From: Phycisphaerales bacterium
GTDB taxonomy: Bacteria > Planctomycetota > Phycisphaerae > Phycisphaerales > UBA1924
Length of the DNA stretch: 64,000 nucleotides
Direction: 5' to 3'
NCBI GenBank assembly: GCA_028279375.1
Contig: JANQNW010000003.1
Coordinates: 243,256-307,255, forward strand
Below the pieces are notes generated by a model. The model was given only the letters and a program-made list of their open reading frames with translations, was not told the origin of the DNA and ran no database searches. Position 1 is the stretch's first letter. Each line of letters begins with the position of its first letter. Positions 34,152 through 43,621 of this stretch are shown piece after piece. The translations under genes and the position numbers were made by a program.

Positions 34152-36908
34152 TTGGCGAAGCGAATCTTTGAGCTAGCGAAAGAGTTGGGTGTGACCTCCA
34201 AGGCCATCGTTGAGAAGTGCCAGGCGGAGCAGATCCCCAACATGAACAACCACATGTCCAGCGTTTCAGCCGGACTCGAGGCGACCATCGTCGAATGGTT
34301 CAGCGAGCCGAGTGAAGGCGGGACTGCGGTTGAAAGCACCGCGCACGTGGATCTCGAGAAGGTCCGCGCCAAGCCGAAGAAGCGCGCGAAAGCGAAGGCG
34401 AAGGCCAAGCCCGCAGAGGTTGCCGCTGACGATGGCGGCGACGTCGCCGTCGCCGTCGCGGATGCGCCTGCCGTGGCGCCTCCGCCGGTGGAGACCGTCG
34501 AGACAACAGTTGAGGCGCCGGTCGAGAAGGCGGAGCCCGCCCAGCCTGCGACTGCGGCGGCTGCCTCAGCGCCGGACGAACCCTCAGGCGACGCGCCGGA
34601 CACCACGGCGCCTCCGGAGGAGCCCTCGACCGCGGCCCCGATCATGAATGTCCCAGAGCGTCCGAAGGTTGTGGCGCCGGCGGGACCGCGTCTTGAAGAT
34701 CACATGCAGAAGCCTGCGAAGCTCTCCGGGCCGAAGGTGGTTCGCGTTGAGGCGCCGGAGAACATCTCGACGCCGCGCCGTGGCGGCGGCGGCGGAGGCA
34801 TGGCGGGCGGCGGCCAGCGCGGCGGACGCGGCGCTGGCGTCGGCGGCCCGGGTGTTGTTCCGGGGCCCGCGGAGGATCCCGGTCGCTCATCCCGTCGCAA
34901 CAAGCGTCGTACCGGCGCGCCGGGAGAGGGTCAGTCGAATCGCCGCGGCGGACGCGGCGCCGATCGTGGCGGTGGAGGCGCCGGCGCCGGAAGCTGGCGA
35001 CAGCAGGATCTCATCGAGCGCGAAGCAAGACTCAATCGCGCTGGCGGGTTCCTTCGTCAGCGGCGTCGAGAGATCAAGCGCAAACAGCAGATGGGATCGA
35101 CGGAGCGCGCTGCGACGCCGGCGACGACCGGCGGCGCCGTCAAGATCGCGGCGCCCTTCACGATCAAGGATCTCTCATCCGCGACCGGCGTCCGAGCATC
35201 GGAGATCATCAAGAAGCTCTTCCTGCAGGGGGTCATGGCGACCGTCAACTCCGGCATCGAGACGGAGCAGGCGCAGGAGATCATGATTGACTACAACATC
35301 GAACTCGAGGTCGAGGAAGCTCGAACCGCCGAGGAAGTTGTCACCGATCAGTTCGCTGATCGAGAGACCGTCGACGCCCGTCGGCGCTCGCCGGTTGTCA
35401 CGATTCTTGGTCACGTCGATCACGGCAAGACATCCCTCCTCGACAAGATCCGAAAAAGCGATGTCGCAGCCGGGGAGGCCGGCGGCATCACGCAGGCGAC
35501 AAGCGCGTTTCGCGTTCCGGTGTACACCGGTGACAAAGAGCACAAGGTCGTCTTCATCGATACGCCCGGTCACGAAGCCTTCACGCAGATGCGCGCTCGC
35601 GGCGCTCAGATGACGGACATGGTTGTCCTCGTCGTCGCTGCGGATGATGGCGTCATGCCTCAGACCGCGGAGTCGATCAGTCATGCCAAGGCGGCGGGCG
35701 TCCCGCTTGTGGTCGCCATGAACAAGATCGACAAGCCGGAGGTCAACGACGCTCAGATCCAGAAGATCTACGGCCAGCTCGCAGAGCATGAGTTGAATCC
35801 GGTCGAGTGGGGCGGCGATACGGAAGTCATCAAGACCAGCGCCGAGACGGGCGAGGGCATTGAGGATCTTCTCGAGACGCTTGACTACCAGGCCGAGTTG
35901 CTCGAGCTCACTGGAGATTTTGGTGGGCCGGCCCGTGGCGTCGTCATCGAGTCGAAACCCGTCGAGGGGCGGGGCTCGGTTGCGAATCTGCTCGTGCAGG
36001 ACGGCGAGCTCAAGGTCGGACAGTTCATCGTCGCCGGGCGCGCTTTCGGGCGCGTGCGCGACATCACCGATGACCGCGGAAAGCGCATTGAGATCGCGAC
36101 ACCGGCGATGCCAGTGCAGATCTCGGGCCTGGACATGCTGCCGGACGCAGGTGATCGCTTCTACATCGTCGACTCTCTGAAGAAGGCCCAGGAAGCGGCC
36201 GAGCAGCGCCGCGATCGCGAGCGCGAGCGTGAACTCGCGCAGCCGAAGGTCACGCTCGAGTCGATGTTCAGCCAGATGGAGGCCGGCAAGGTCGCGGAGC
36301 TCGTCGTCGTCATCAAGGCGGACGTGCAGGGATCGGTCGACGTGCTCAAGAAGGCCGCCGAGGACATCACGACAGAGGATGTGCGCGTCAAGGTGCTGCA
36401 CGCGGCAGTCGGCGGCGTCACAGACTCGGATGTGCTTCTTGCCGACGCGTCGAGCGCGGTGATCATCGGATTCAACGTCATCGCGTCCGCCAGCGCGCGT
36501 CAGCTTGCTGAGCAGAAGAACATCGAGGTGCGCAACTATCAGGTTATTTACGACATCGTCGATGACCTGAAGAAGGCGGCCGCCGGTCTTCTCGAGCCGG
36601 AGATTCGCCAGGAGGTCATCGGTCACGCGGAGGTTCGCGCTGTCTTCAAGATCTCGAAGGTCGGCGCCGTGGCCGGTTGCTACGTCACCGACGGCACGAT
36701 TGAGCGAAACGCGTTCATCCGAGTCACGCGCGATGACATCGTCATCGAGAATGACCGGGTGCTCGAGCAGCTCAAGCGATTCAAGGACGACGCCAAAGAA
36801 GTTCGCTCTGGTCAAGAGTGCGGCATGAAGATCGTCGGGTACGACGACATCAAGGAAGGCGACGTGCTCGAGTGCTACCGGAAGGTTGAGGTCGCCCGGA
36901 CGCTGTAG
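34152..36908 (+). CDS. infB: Translation initiation factor IF-2
   Basis: A 918-residue protein from a TTG start that directly precedes the conserved IF2 N-terminal helix (Ala-Lys-Arg-Ile-Phe-Glu-Leu-Ala-Lys-Glu-Leu-Gly) and has GGAG upstream. A long low-complexity region, first Ala/Pro-rich then Gly/Arg-rich, spans about 70-310. A second IF2_N domain (about 338-395) leads into the G domain: Gly420-His-Val-Asp-His-Gly-Lys-Thr, Asp-Thr-Pro-Gly-His and Asn-Lys-Ile-Asp. Switch I reads Gly-Ile-Thr-Gln-Ala-Thr-Ser where nearly all IF2 have Gly-Ile-Thr-Gln-His-Ile-Gly. Domains II, III and IV follow to the end. IF2 places initiator tRNA on the ribosome. It is co-transcribed with nusA and rbfA, as in many bacteria. 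Confidence 0.96.
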   Translation: MAKRIFELAKELGVTSKAIVEKCQAEQIPNMNNHMSSVSAGLEATIVEWFSEPSEGGTAVESTAHVDLEKVRAKPKKRAKAKAKAKPAEVAADDGGDVAVAVADAPAVAPPPVETVETTVEAPVEKAEPAQPATAAAASAPDEPSGDAPDTTAPPEEPSTAAPIMNVPERPKVVAPAGPRLEDHMQKPAKLSGPKVVRVEAPENISTPRRGGGGGGMAGGGQRGGRGAGVGGPGVVPGPAEDPGRSSRRNKRRTGAPGEGQSNRRGGRGADRGGGGAGAGSWRQQDLIEREARLNRAGGFLRQRRREIKRKQQMGSTERAATPATTGGAVKIAAPFTIKDLSSATGVRASEIIKKLFLQGVMATVNSGIETEQAQEIMIDYNIELEVEEARTAEEVVTDQFADRETVDARRRSPVVTILGHVDHGKTSLLDKIRKSDVAAGEAGGITQATSAFRVPVYTGDKEHKVVFIDTPGHEAFTQMRARGAQMTDMVVLVVAADDGVMPQTAESISHAKAAGVPLVVAMNKIDKPEVNDAQIQKIYGQLAEHELNPVEWGGDTEVIKTSAETGEGIEDLLETLDYQAELLELTGDFGGPARGVVIESKPVEGRGSVANLLVQDGELKVGQFIVAGRAFGRVRDITDDRGKRIEIATPAMPVQISGLDMLPDAGDRFYIVDSLKKAQEAAEQRRDRERERELAQPKVTLESMFSQMEAGKVAELVVVIKADVQGSVDVLKKAAEDITTEDVRVKVLHAAVGGVTDSDVLLADASSAVIIGFNVIASASARQLAEQKNIEVRNYQVIYDIVDDLKKAAAGLLEPEIRQEVIGHAEVRAVFKISKVGAVAGCYVTDGTIERNAFIRVTRDDIVIENDRVLEQLKRFKDDAKEVRSGQECGMKIVGYDDIKEGDVLECYRKVEVARTL

Positions 36909-36940
36909 GCGCAGGATTCGACCTGCAAGGCCGGACGCGC

Positions 36941-37336
36941 ATGTTGATTGGTGTGCTCCAATTCGAGTTGATTGTTCACGGATCGCAGTCGTTGAAAGAC
37001 AAGCGTCGAGTTGTTCGCTCAGTGAAAGACCGCCTGCATCGGCGCCATCAGGTGTCGGTGGCGGAGGTCGCTGCGCTCGATCATCCGAGGCTCGCGGTCC
37101 TCGGCCTTGCGGTCGTGTCGAACTCGACGCAGCGCATCAATCGCACGATGGATCTGGTGATCGACAAGCTCCGAGGTCTTGGCGACGCCGAACTCGGCGT
37201 GACGAGCAGGCAGATCCTGCATGGGCAGCAGCTCGAGGGAATTGACGCCGAGAGCGCAATCGACAAGGACGCCCTCGCGGCGGAGCTGATGCGTGAGGCG
37301 AATCTGCTTTCCACTGATGGCGAGGATGATTCATGA
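36941..37336 (+). CDS. DUF503 family protein
   Basis: A 131-residue protein. The sequence from residue 2 (Leu-Ile-Gly-Val-Leu-Gln-Phe-Glu-Leu) through Ser-Leu-Lys-Asp-Lys-Arg-Arg-Val-Val and on to Glu-Val-Ala-Ala-Leu-Asp is the DUF503 (YlxP-like) fold, about 95 residues, followed by a short helical tail. In Bacillus the equivalent gene lies between infB and rbfA, as it does here, suggesting a role tied to ribosome assembly or initiation, although its function is unsettled. Its stop overlaps the ATG of rbfA by 4 bases, so the two are coupled. Confidence 0.88.
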   Translation: MLIGVLQFELIVHGSQSLKDKRRVVRSVKDRLHRRHQVSVAEVAALDHPRLAVLGLAVVSNSTQRINRTMDLVIDKLRGLGDAELGVTSRQILHGQQLEGIDAESAIDKDALAAELMREANLLSTDGEDDS

Positions 37337-37752
37337 GTCTTCGTCAGCAGAAACTCGAGTCCGTTCTGAAACGCGCACTTCAGCAGGTGCTCCTGAAGGG
37401 ACTCGCGGATCCGCGCATGAAGGGATCCGCGACGGTCACAAGCGTGCGTGTGTCGCAGGATGGTCGTGACGCAACCGTCCTCGTCTCGATTATTCCTGAA
37501 GACACCGAGTCGATCTCAATGCATGCGCTCCGAAGCGCGGAGCGCCACATTCGAAGGCAGGCGGGGGATCTCGTAGAGACGCGCCGCATGCCGGATCTGC
37601 ATTTCAAGCTTGATCGCGGCCTCAAAGAGCAGGCCGAGATCCACGAGTTGATCAATCGCGCAAGCGAGGAGTTGCGAGGGATCGACGGCGGCGCGTCCAC
37701 GGAGGACGTCGCCACTGAGTCGCCGAGTGAGACCGAGAAGGAGACACCGTGA
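37333..37752 (+). CDS. rbfA: Ribosome-binding factor A
   Basis: A 139-residue protein. The KH-like RbfA fold covers about 1-108, with Leu-Ala-Asp-Pro-Arg near 28, Val-Thr-Ser-Val-Arg-Val-Ser near 38 and Pro-Asp-Leu-His-Phe-Lys-Leu-Asp near 90. RbfA binds the 30S subunit late in maturation, next to the 5' helix of 16S rRNA. The C-terminal 30 residues are acidic and disordered. It is coupled at both ends, to the DUF503 gene by ATGA and to the next gene by GTGA. Confidence 0.93.
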   Translation: MSLRQQKLESVLKRALQQVLLKGLADPRMKGSATVTSVRVSQDGRDATVLVSIIPEDTESISMHALRSAERHIRRQAGDLVETRRMPDLHFKLDRGLKEQAEIHELINRASEELRGIDGGASTEDVATESPSETEKETP

Positions 37753-38453
37753 GTAGCGGTCAGAATGTCGATCAGATCCATGCGCTCCTGAAGAAGCTGC
37801 GTCCCAAGTACGCGCCGGCCGAGACGCCCACGCAGGAAGACCCGCTGCGGCAGCTTCTGTATTCATTCCTCCTCTGGGAGACGGTGAGTTCGAAGGCCGA
37901 TGCGGCAATGCGCCGAATCGAGGATTCGATCGTCGATATCAACGAGTTGCGCATCTCCCTCCTTGACGAGGTCACGGCGATGCTTGGCGAGCGCTATCCG
38001 AACTGTGAAGAGCGCGCTCGCCGGCTGCAATCCACGCTTCACTCGATCTATCTGAACGAACACGCGATCTCGCTCGAGGGTCTCGTGAAGATGCCCAAGA
38101 AGGAGTCGAAGAAGTACCTTGCCGCCCTGGAGGGCATTCCTCAGTTCGTGGCGGCTCGTGTGACGCTCCTGAGCCTCGGTGGGCACGCAATCCCCGTCGA
38201 CGAGCGTCTTCTGGAGCGTCTTGTCGGGTCTGGAGTATTCGAAGAAGGCGTGGACGCCGCGAAGGCCGCGTCGAGTCTCGAGCGCGCGATCAAGGCGACC
38301 GACGGCGTTGACGCGCACCTGACGCTGCAGGCCTGGTGCGACGACAAGAACGCAAAGATTCCGAGCGTCGCCGGTACCAAGAGTCGGCCGGCCTCCAGGA
38401 AGAAGACGTCGAAGAAGAAGAAATCGACGAAGGCCGCCCGCAGCTCCGGCTGA
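37749..38453 (+). CDS. Endonuclease III-like HhH protein lacking catalytic residues
   Basis: A 234-residue protein from a GTG that overlaps the rbfA stop by 4 bases. Residues about 30-200 follow the all-helical HhH-GPD layout. The segment Leu-Glu-Gly-Ile-Pro-Gln-Phe-Val-Ala-Ala-Arg-Val-Thr-Leu stands where the helix-hairpin-helix is expected, followed by Ala-Ile-Pro-Val-Asp-Glu-Arg-Leu-Leu in place of the Pro-Val-Asp-Thr-His motif. Asp is kept, but the lysine of bifunctional enzymes and the four-Cys iron-sulfur site are absent. The C-terminal 30 residues are a Lys/Ser tail. DNA binding is plausible; glycosylase activity is doubtful. Its place in an operon with nusA, infB and rbfA is unexplained. 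Confidence 0.68.
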   Translation: MSSGQNVDQIHALLKKLRPKYAPAETPTQEDPLRQLLYSFLLWETVSSKADAAMRRIEDSIVDINELRISLLDEVTAMLGERYPNCEERARRLQSTLHSIYLNEHAISLEGLVKMPKKESKKYLAALEGIPQFVAARVTLLSLGGHAIPVDERLLERLVGSGVFEEGVDAAKAASSLERAIKATDGVDAHLTLQAWCDDKNAKIPSVAGTKSRPASRKKTSKKKKSTKAARSSG

Positions 38454-38514
38454 TCCGCGCAGGGCGGGACTCCGGAATGGAAGAGAGATATCTCCGTCCC
38501 AGGACTACAGTCGG

Positions 38515-41500
38515 ATGATGAAACAGAATCCCCCGCTCTTCGGCGCCCTCCGGGCGACTTTATTGGCCTGCGCCGCGATCGCATGCGCTGCGACGCTCGG
38601 CGCGTGCGCGACGGGCGGCGGGAGTTCAACCGGTCGAGGCGGCGTGGATCCGATCGCGAAGCTCGAAAGAGCGGCTGAGCGGGAATCGCGTCGTCCGGAT
38701 TCGCGCGCCATGCAGACAGCGCCTCCACCCGGCGTCGATAGCGCGCTGCTGGAGCGCGTCGCCGATGACGGGCGCACATATCTGTCTCTCGACGACGCGC
38801 TTGCAGTCGTACTTCAGCCGACAGACGAAGAGCCGGGTGACGATATCGAGGAGCCAACGTTCTCCTCTGAGGCGTTGCGTCTCTATGTGCGAGGCCGCTC
38901 CCATCGACTTTCAGGGGAGCATACAGAGGCGATTCGTGATCTCGAAGCGGCGACGCGACTCGATCCCGGCGCCTCGGCGCCCTGGAGAGAGCTTGGCGAG
39001 GCGTACCTCGCCTCCGGAGATCGCCTCTCGTCAGGCGCGGCATTCGCGCAGGCGATTCAGCGTGATCCCGAAGATGTTCGAAGCCTCGAGCGCGTCGGAC
39101 GCGTGCTTTACGAGCGCCGTCAGCACGAATCCGCGGCCAAGCTCCTCGGTCGCGCGTGGCAGCTTCGCGAAGACAATGATCCAGCGCTTCCTTATGTCGT
39201 CGGGCTTCCGCTCGGAAGATCACTTCACGACCTTGGGTTCCTTGCGGCGGGCAATGAGGCGATCTCAACTGCGATTCGGCTTCCGGAGCGATTCGGCGAG
39301 CCGACGATCTACCGCATTGAGCTCGCGGACATTTACCGCGTGCAGGGCGACGCCTGGCGCGATGTCGGCGACGCGGCGCTCCGATTGGGTGACGACGAAC
39401 AGGCGCTGGCGGCCTTTGACCGCGCAGCGGCGCTTCCCTCGCTCGATCCCGGCGCTCTGACGCCGCGCCGCGTCTACTCGGCCATGCGACTCGGCCGTCC
39501 ATCCGAAGCGGCGCTGATCGTCATCGATGAGATCATTCGTTCGCGCGGGGCTGTCGAGGATCGGCATCTCCGGCTCATCGAATACCTGAATGCGACGACG
39601 CGCGTCGGGCCAGGAATCGCAGGCGCACTCGATCGGATCGCTGAAGAACTGACGCCGGAGGAGAGGCGGCTTGCCGAGAGCGCACTCGTGCGTGCGCAGG
39701 CCGCAGCGCTCGATGACGCAGAAGCGCGTGAGATGCTCCGCCGCCGCCTCCTGGTGGCGCCGGATGATCAGATGGCGCTCACGGACCTGTACCGGCGCAT
39801 CGGTCGCGCGAATACCGGCAGACTCATCGATGAGACGGAGTTGCTGATCGAAGCCGCGCCGTTTCGTGTGAGCAGCCATGTCGAGTCGCTGCTCCTTGTC
39901 GAGCCGGATTCGCAGGCGCTCCTGACGGCGATCGAGGAGCAAGAGTCCGAGCGGACGCCCGAGTTGGCCATGCTCGAGGCTCGCATCTACCTTTCGACCA
40001 ATGACACGGAGCGGGCTGTCGAGATTCTTCGACGGCTGCTCGAAGTTGAGCCTGATTTCGGCCCTGGAATCATCGAAATCGCGAGCGCCCTGATCGAAGC
40101 GGGCGCCGACAACGAGGCCTCGGAATGGCTGATGCGCCTCGAAACAGACGAACGCGAGGGGCTGCAACTCGCTCGCGCTCGACTTCTTTATTCACTGCAG
40201 CAGTTTGACGAGGCGTTCGCGGCGATCTCGCCGTTTCTTCCGTCATCCTCGGCGTCCGATCCGGCGGCGGCGCACGTGGCGATTCTTGCGTCGGACATTG
40301 CGTTCGCCATGCGACGCTGGGGTGAGTCGGAGCAATGGCGACTGCTCGCCGTCGAGATCGATCCGTCCCTTGAAGCTGGATACGCGGGGCTCATCCATCT
40401 CTATGGCCCGCGTGGTCCGCTCGCCAACGCCGCGCGCCTGGGTGAGACTGTCCGCAGGCTTCGCGATTCGATTCCATCGAGCAAGACACTTCGCTGGCTT
40501 CGCGCTCAGGAATTTGTACGAACGGGGCAGCTTGATCGCGCTGAGCGAGATCTGCTGAGTCTTGCCGAGGAAGCGCCGACGGAGCCGATCGTCGAGTTGC
40601 TTGTGCGTATCTGGCTGCGGACCGGCTCGGAGGAACGCGCCGAAACATGGCTGCGCGAGAAGATCGCGAATACCTCCTACGACCGCCTTATGACGCTTCA
40701 GCTTGCTGACGTGCTGCTGGAGCGGGAGAAGGCGGAGGAGGCTGCGGATCTGCTTCGCGCGTGGCTGGTTCGAAGACCCGGGGATGTACGAGCATCTCGA
40801 AGGCTCGAAACCGTGCTGCGCGAAGGCCTCGGCCTCGTCGAACAGGCCGACAACATGGCGCTCGATCGACTCGTTCGTTCTCCGGATTCGGCTGATACGT
40901 CCCTGGAGACCGCGCAGATTTACATCAGGCGCGGGAATCTCCGGCAGGCTGCCGACGTGCTCGAGAACGCAGTGCGGCTCGAGCCGGAGCTGCTCGAGTC
41001 GCAGCAGGAGCTCCTGGCGCGACTCGCGATGTCGCTCGGCGCCAGAGCGATCGAAGGAGCGCTTCCGCTGCAGCGAGCGATAGATCTCTACGAACGCGTT
41101 GAGGATCACATCGGCGAGCCGCCGGTGGGTTTCCTCCTCGGACGGGCGGCGCTGCTGGTGCTCGTTGGCGCCGAGTTCGGACGCATCGATGAGGCGGTCC
41201 ACGACGCCGTCCGCGCGTATCCAGACGTGGCGCCGACAATCGTCGCGCGCACTGCTGCCCAACTGCGACAGCGATTCCGGAACACGGACGCCCTTCGCTT
41301 GCTGGAGCAGGGGGGCGCCAGGCTTGAAGATGCGAACGAGGAGTTGCTCTTCCTCTGGATCACGACCGCAGCGGCCGTCGGCGACGTCGAGTCCGTCGAT
41401 CAGGCGCTGACGAGGATGTTCGAGTTCGGCGCGACGAAGCGAATTGTCGAGACGATCACGGATCAGAAGTTCGGAAGTGAGAATCAGGCAGCCGCGGCGC

Positions 41501-42123
41501 TGGCCTACTGGCTCGCCGGGGATGTGCTGGACGCAACCGGTGAGGAGGAGTCAGCCGATCGGATGTATCGGCTCGCGCTTCGCTTCGACAGCCGTCATGC
41601 CATGGCGAACAACAATCTCGGGTACCGCATGGCGGAGCGCGGTGAGAATCTTGAGGAGGCTCATCGCCTGCTTCGAATCGCGTACGCCGTGGAGCCGAAC
41701 TCTGCAGCCATCATCGACTCGCTCGGCTGGGTGCGATACCGCCTCGGCCTCATAGACGACCGCAGGAATGAGAATGGCGTCGTCATCGAAGAGGGCGCTC
41801 GATCGTTGCTGGCCAGAGCGGCGAGTCTCCGGGAGGGCCGAGAGGACGCCACGGTTCAGGATCATCTCGGCGACGTGTACTGGATCGGTGGCGACCAAGC
41901 GAAGGCGCGCGAGCGCTGGGTCGTCGCACGCTCGCTTCTTCAGGCGAGGGCCGCGCAGAGAGGGCGTCTCAGTGAACTCGATGAGGAGTTGCTGCGCTCG
42001 CTAGAGGGTAAGATCGCAGCCGTGGACGCGGGCCAGGAGCCTGCTGTCGCCGAGGTCATCGGAGGCGCCGAGGAAGAACGCGTCGCCAACGACGCCGCCG
42101 GCGACGACTCGAAGAAGAACTAG
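38515..42123 (+). CDS. Large TPR-repeat lipoprotein
   Basis: A 1202-residue lipoprotein with signal residues 8-27 and Leu-Gly-Ala-Cys, lipidated Cys31. From about 95 to 1160 it is nearly all paired helices; clear tetratricopeptide repeats occur near 120-250 (Ala-Ile-Arg-Asp-Leu-Glu-Ala-Ala-Thr-Arg-Leu-Asp-Pro-Gly and the following units), 490-560, and again at 1000-1060 (Asn-Asn-Leu-Gly-Tyr-Arg-Met-Ala-Glu-Arg-Gly and Leu-Gly-Trp-Val-Arg-Tyr-Arg-Leu-Gly). The last 40 residues are acidic. Long TPR lipoproteins of this form scaffold envelope complexes; a partner is not evident. It follows the Nth-like gene by 61 bases and precedes the yebC-type gene by 23, so it belongs to the same transcription unit. 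Confidence 0.87.
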   Translation: MMKQNPPLFGALRATLLACAAIACAATLGACATGGGSSTGRGGVDPIAKLERAAERESRRPDSRAMQTAPPPGVDSALLERVADDGRTYLSLDDALAVVLQPTDEEPGDDIEEPTFSSEALRLYVRGRSHRLSGEHTEAIRDLEAATRLDPGASAPWRELGEAYLASGDRLSSGAAFAQAIQRDPEDVRSLERVGRVLYERRQHESAAKLLGRAWQLREDNDPALPYVVGLPLGRSLHDLGFLAAGNEAISTAIRLPERFGEPTIYRIELADIYRVQGDAWRDVGDAALRLGDDEQALAAFDRAAALPSLDPGALTPRRVYSAMRLGRPSEAALIVIDEIIRSRGAVEDRHLRLIEYLNATTRVGPGIAGALDRIAEELTPEERRLAESALVRAQAAALDDAEAREMLRRRLLVAPDDQMALTDLYRRIGRANTGRLIDETELLIEAAPFRVSSHVESLLLVEPDSQALLTAIEEQESERTPELAMLEARIYLSTNDTERAVEILRRLLEVEPDFGPGIIEIASALIEAGADNEASEWLMRLETDEREGLQLARARLLYSLQQFDEAFAAISPFLPSSSASDPAAAHVAILASDIAFAMRRWGESEQWRLLAVEIDPSLEAGYAGLIHLYGPRGPLANAARLGETVRRLRDSIPSSKTLRWLRAQEFVRTGQLDRAERDLLSLAEEAPTEPIVELLVRIWLRTGSEERAETWLREKIANTSYDRLMTLQLADVLLEREKAEEAADLLRAWLVRRPGDVRASRRLETVLREGLGLVEQADNMALDRLVRSPDSADTSLETAQIYIRRGNLRQAADVLENAVRLEPELLESQQELLARLAMSLGARAIEGALPLQRAIDLYERVEDHIGEPPVGFLLGRAALLVLVGAEFGRIDEAVHDAVRAYPDVAPTIVARTAAQLRQRFRNTDALRLLEQGGARLEDANEELLFLWITTAAAVGDVESVDQALTRMFEFGATKRIVETITDQKFGSENQAAAALAYWLAGDVLDATGEEESADRMYRLALRFDSRHAMANNNLGYRMAERGENLEEAHRLLRIAYAVEPNSAAIIDSLGWVRYRLGLIDDRRNENGVVIEEGARSLLARAASLREGREDATVQDHLGDVYWIGGDQAKARERWVVARSLLQARAAQRGRLSELDEELLRSLEGKIAAVDAGQEPAVAEVIGGAEEERVANDAAGDDSKKN

Positions 42124-42146
42124 CGCATTCCGGAGACGCACTCCTC

Positions 42147-42902
42147 ATGGCTGGCCATAGCAAATGGGCGAATATCAAGCACCGCAAGGCGCGCGTGGAC
42201 GCCAAGCGCAGCAAGATGTGGAGCAAGTGCTCTCGCGCGATCATCGTCGCCGCGAAGAATGGTGGTGGTGATCCCGGCGCAAACACAACGCTTCGCTACG
42301 CCATCGAGGAAGCCAAGTTCCACAACATGCCCAAGGACACGATCGAACGGGCGATCAAGAAGGGCACAGGCGAACTCGGCGACGGCGCCTCCTACGAGGA
42401 TGTGCGTTACGAGGGATATGCGCCCGGCGGTGTGGCCATCATTGTCGACAGTCTGACGGACAATCGAAATCGCACAGCCACAGAGGTGCGTACGATTTTC
42501 AACAAGGGCGGCGGCAGCCTCGGCGCAACTGGTTGTGTTGGCTACATGTTCGAGCCGACCGGCGTCATCATGATCGACGTCGGAGTCGCTCCCGATGAGG
42601 AACGGCTCATGGAGATCGCTGTGGACGCCGGCGCTGATGACGTCGAGCTCGACGGAGACACGTGGACCGTATCGACGAAGCCGACGGATCTCATGGCCGT
42701 CAAGGAAGCAATCGAGGCTGCCGGCGTTGGCTGTGCCTCCGCAGAACTCAGCCTCATCCCGGGCAACACCGTCCGTGTCGCGGGCGACGACGCCCTGAAG
42801 GTCCTTCGGTTCATCGAAGAGCTCGAAGACCACGACGATGTGCAGAAGGTCTGGGCCAATCTCGATGTCTCAGACGAGGATCTCGCCGCGCTCGAAGGCT
42901 AG
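42147..42902 (+). CDS. yebC: YebC/PmpR-type DNA-binding protein
   Basis: A 251-residue protein. It begins Met-Ala-Gly-His-Ser-Lys-Trp-Ala-Asn-Ile-Lys-His-Arg-Lys, the family hallmark, followed by Lys-Arg-Ser-Lys near 20, Tyr-Glu-Gly-Tyr-Ala-Pro-Gly-Gly near 92 and Asn-Arg-Asn-Arg-Thr near 110. Length and domain order are standard. Members have been described as transcriptional regulators and more recently linked to relief of ribosome stalling at proline-rich stretches. Location after translation genes fits the latter. The gene converges on the glutathione peroxidase gene with 3 bases between the stops. Confidence 0.94.
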   Translation: MAGHSKWANIKHRKARVDAKRSKMWSKCSRAIIVAAKNGGGDPGANTTLRYAIEEAKFHNMPKDTIERAIKKGTGELGDGASYEDVRYEGYAPGGVAIIVDSLTDNRNRTATEVRTIFNKGGGSLGATGCVGYMFEPTGVIMIDVGVAPDEERLMEIAVDAGADDVELDGDTWTVSTKPTDLMAVKEAIEAAGVGCASAELSLIPGNTVRVAGDDALKVLRFIEELEDHDDVQKVWANLDVSDEDLAALEG

Positions 42903-42905
42903 GTC

Positions 42906-43544
42906 TCACCCCGCGGCAAGCAGACGCTCGATCTCACTCCGCACGCGCTTGTCCTTCGGATTCACGCGGGGGCTGAACATCGCGACGACCTGGCCGTCAC
43001 GATCGACTAGGTACTTCTGGAAGTTCCACTTCACCTTGCCGCCGATCGGATCCGGCTGGGTGGTGAGCTGCGCGTAGAGCGGGTCCATATCGTCGCCCTT
43101 CACGCTGATCTTCGCGAACATCGGGAAAGTCACGTCGTACTTCGTCGAGCAGAAACGCGCGATCTGTTCGTTGGTGCCGGGCTCCTGCCCCATGAAGTTG
43201 TTGGCCGGGAACCCGAGCACGACCAGACCGCGATCCTTGTACTCGCGATACAGCGCTTCGAGATCCTCATACTGCGGCGTCAGACCGCAGCGGCTGGCCA
43301 CGTTCACGATGAGGATGACGTTCCCCTCGTAGTTCGTCAGAGATTCCTCGGAGCCGTCAATGCGCGTCATGGATCGGTCGAGGACATACGCGGCTCTGTC
43401 ATTGACAGCGTCGCCTGCCGGGTCAGTGGTCGCGGTTGCGTCCGGCGTCTTGGCGGCGGTCTGATCAACGCTTGTTTCGTCGCTCGCGCATCCGACGAGG
43501 AGCGCCGAGATCGAGATGAGCGTGGCGGCGGTGATGAGTCTCAT
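42906..43544 (-). CDS. Glutathione peroxidase, predicted lipoprotein
   Basis: A 212-residue protein. The ATG at 43544 has GGAG 8 bases upstream and opens a lipoprotein signal ending Leu-Val-Gly-Cys (Cys19); a longer frame lacks coding character. Residues 80-92 read Val-Asn-Val-Ala-Ser-Arg-Cys-Gly-Leu-Thr, with peroxidatic Cys86 in place of selenocysteine. The later Gly-Phe-Pro-Ala-Asn-Asn-Phe motif has Ala where many thiol-type members have Cys, but Phe-Cys-Ser-Thr-Lys-Tyr near 135 could supply the resolving Cys. Trp-Asn-Phe-Gln-Lys-Tyr completes the active site. Such enzymes reduce lipid or organic hydroperoxides, here probably at the membrane using thioredoxin-type donors. It is divergent from the QueD-like gene. 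Confidence 0.88.
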   Translation of the reverse strand: MRLITAATLISISALLVGCASDETSVDQTAAKTPDATATTDPAGDAVNDRAAYVLDRSMTRIDGSEESLTNYEGNVILIVNVASRCGLTPQYEDLEALYREYKDRGLVVLGFPANNFMGQEPGTNEQIARFCSTKYDVTFPMFAKISVKGDDMDPLYAQLTTQPDPIGGKVKWNFQKYLVDRDGQVVAMFSPRVNPKDKRVRSEIERLLAAG

Positions 43545-43621
43545 TCGCGGGTCTCCAGGATCCGTTTTTCTCAAGGGCGCGATCAGGCCGGGGCCGACGC
43601 GGCGAGGATACGATAGCACCC

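Noticed and set aside
34152-36908. Long minus-strand frames over infB (35175-36815 and others)
   Set aside because: Shadows of the infB coding frame, with no start signal or protein motifs.
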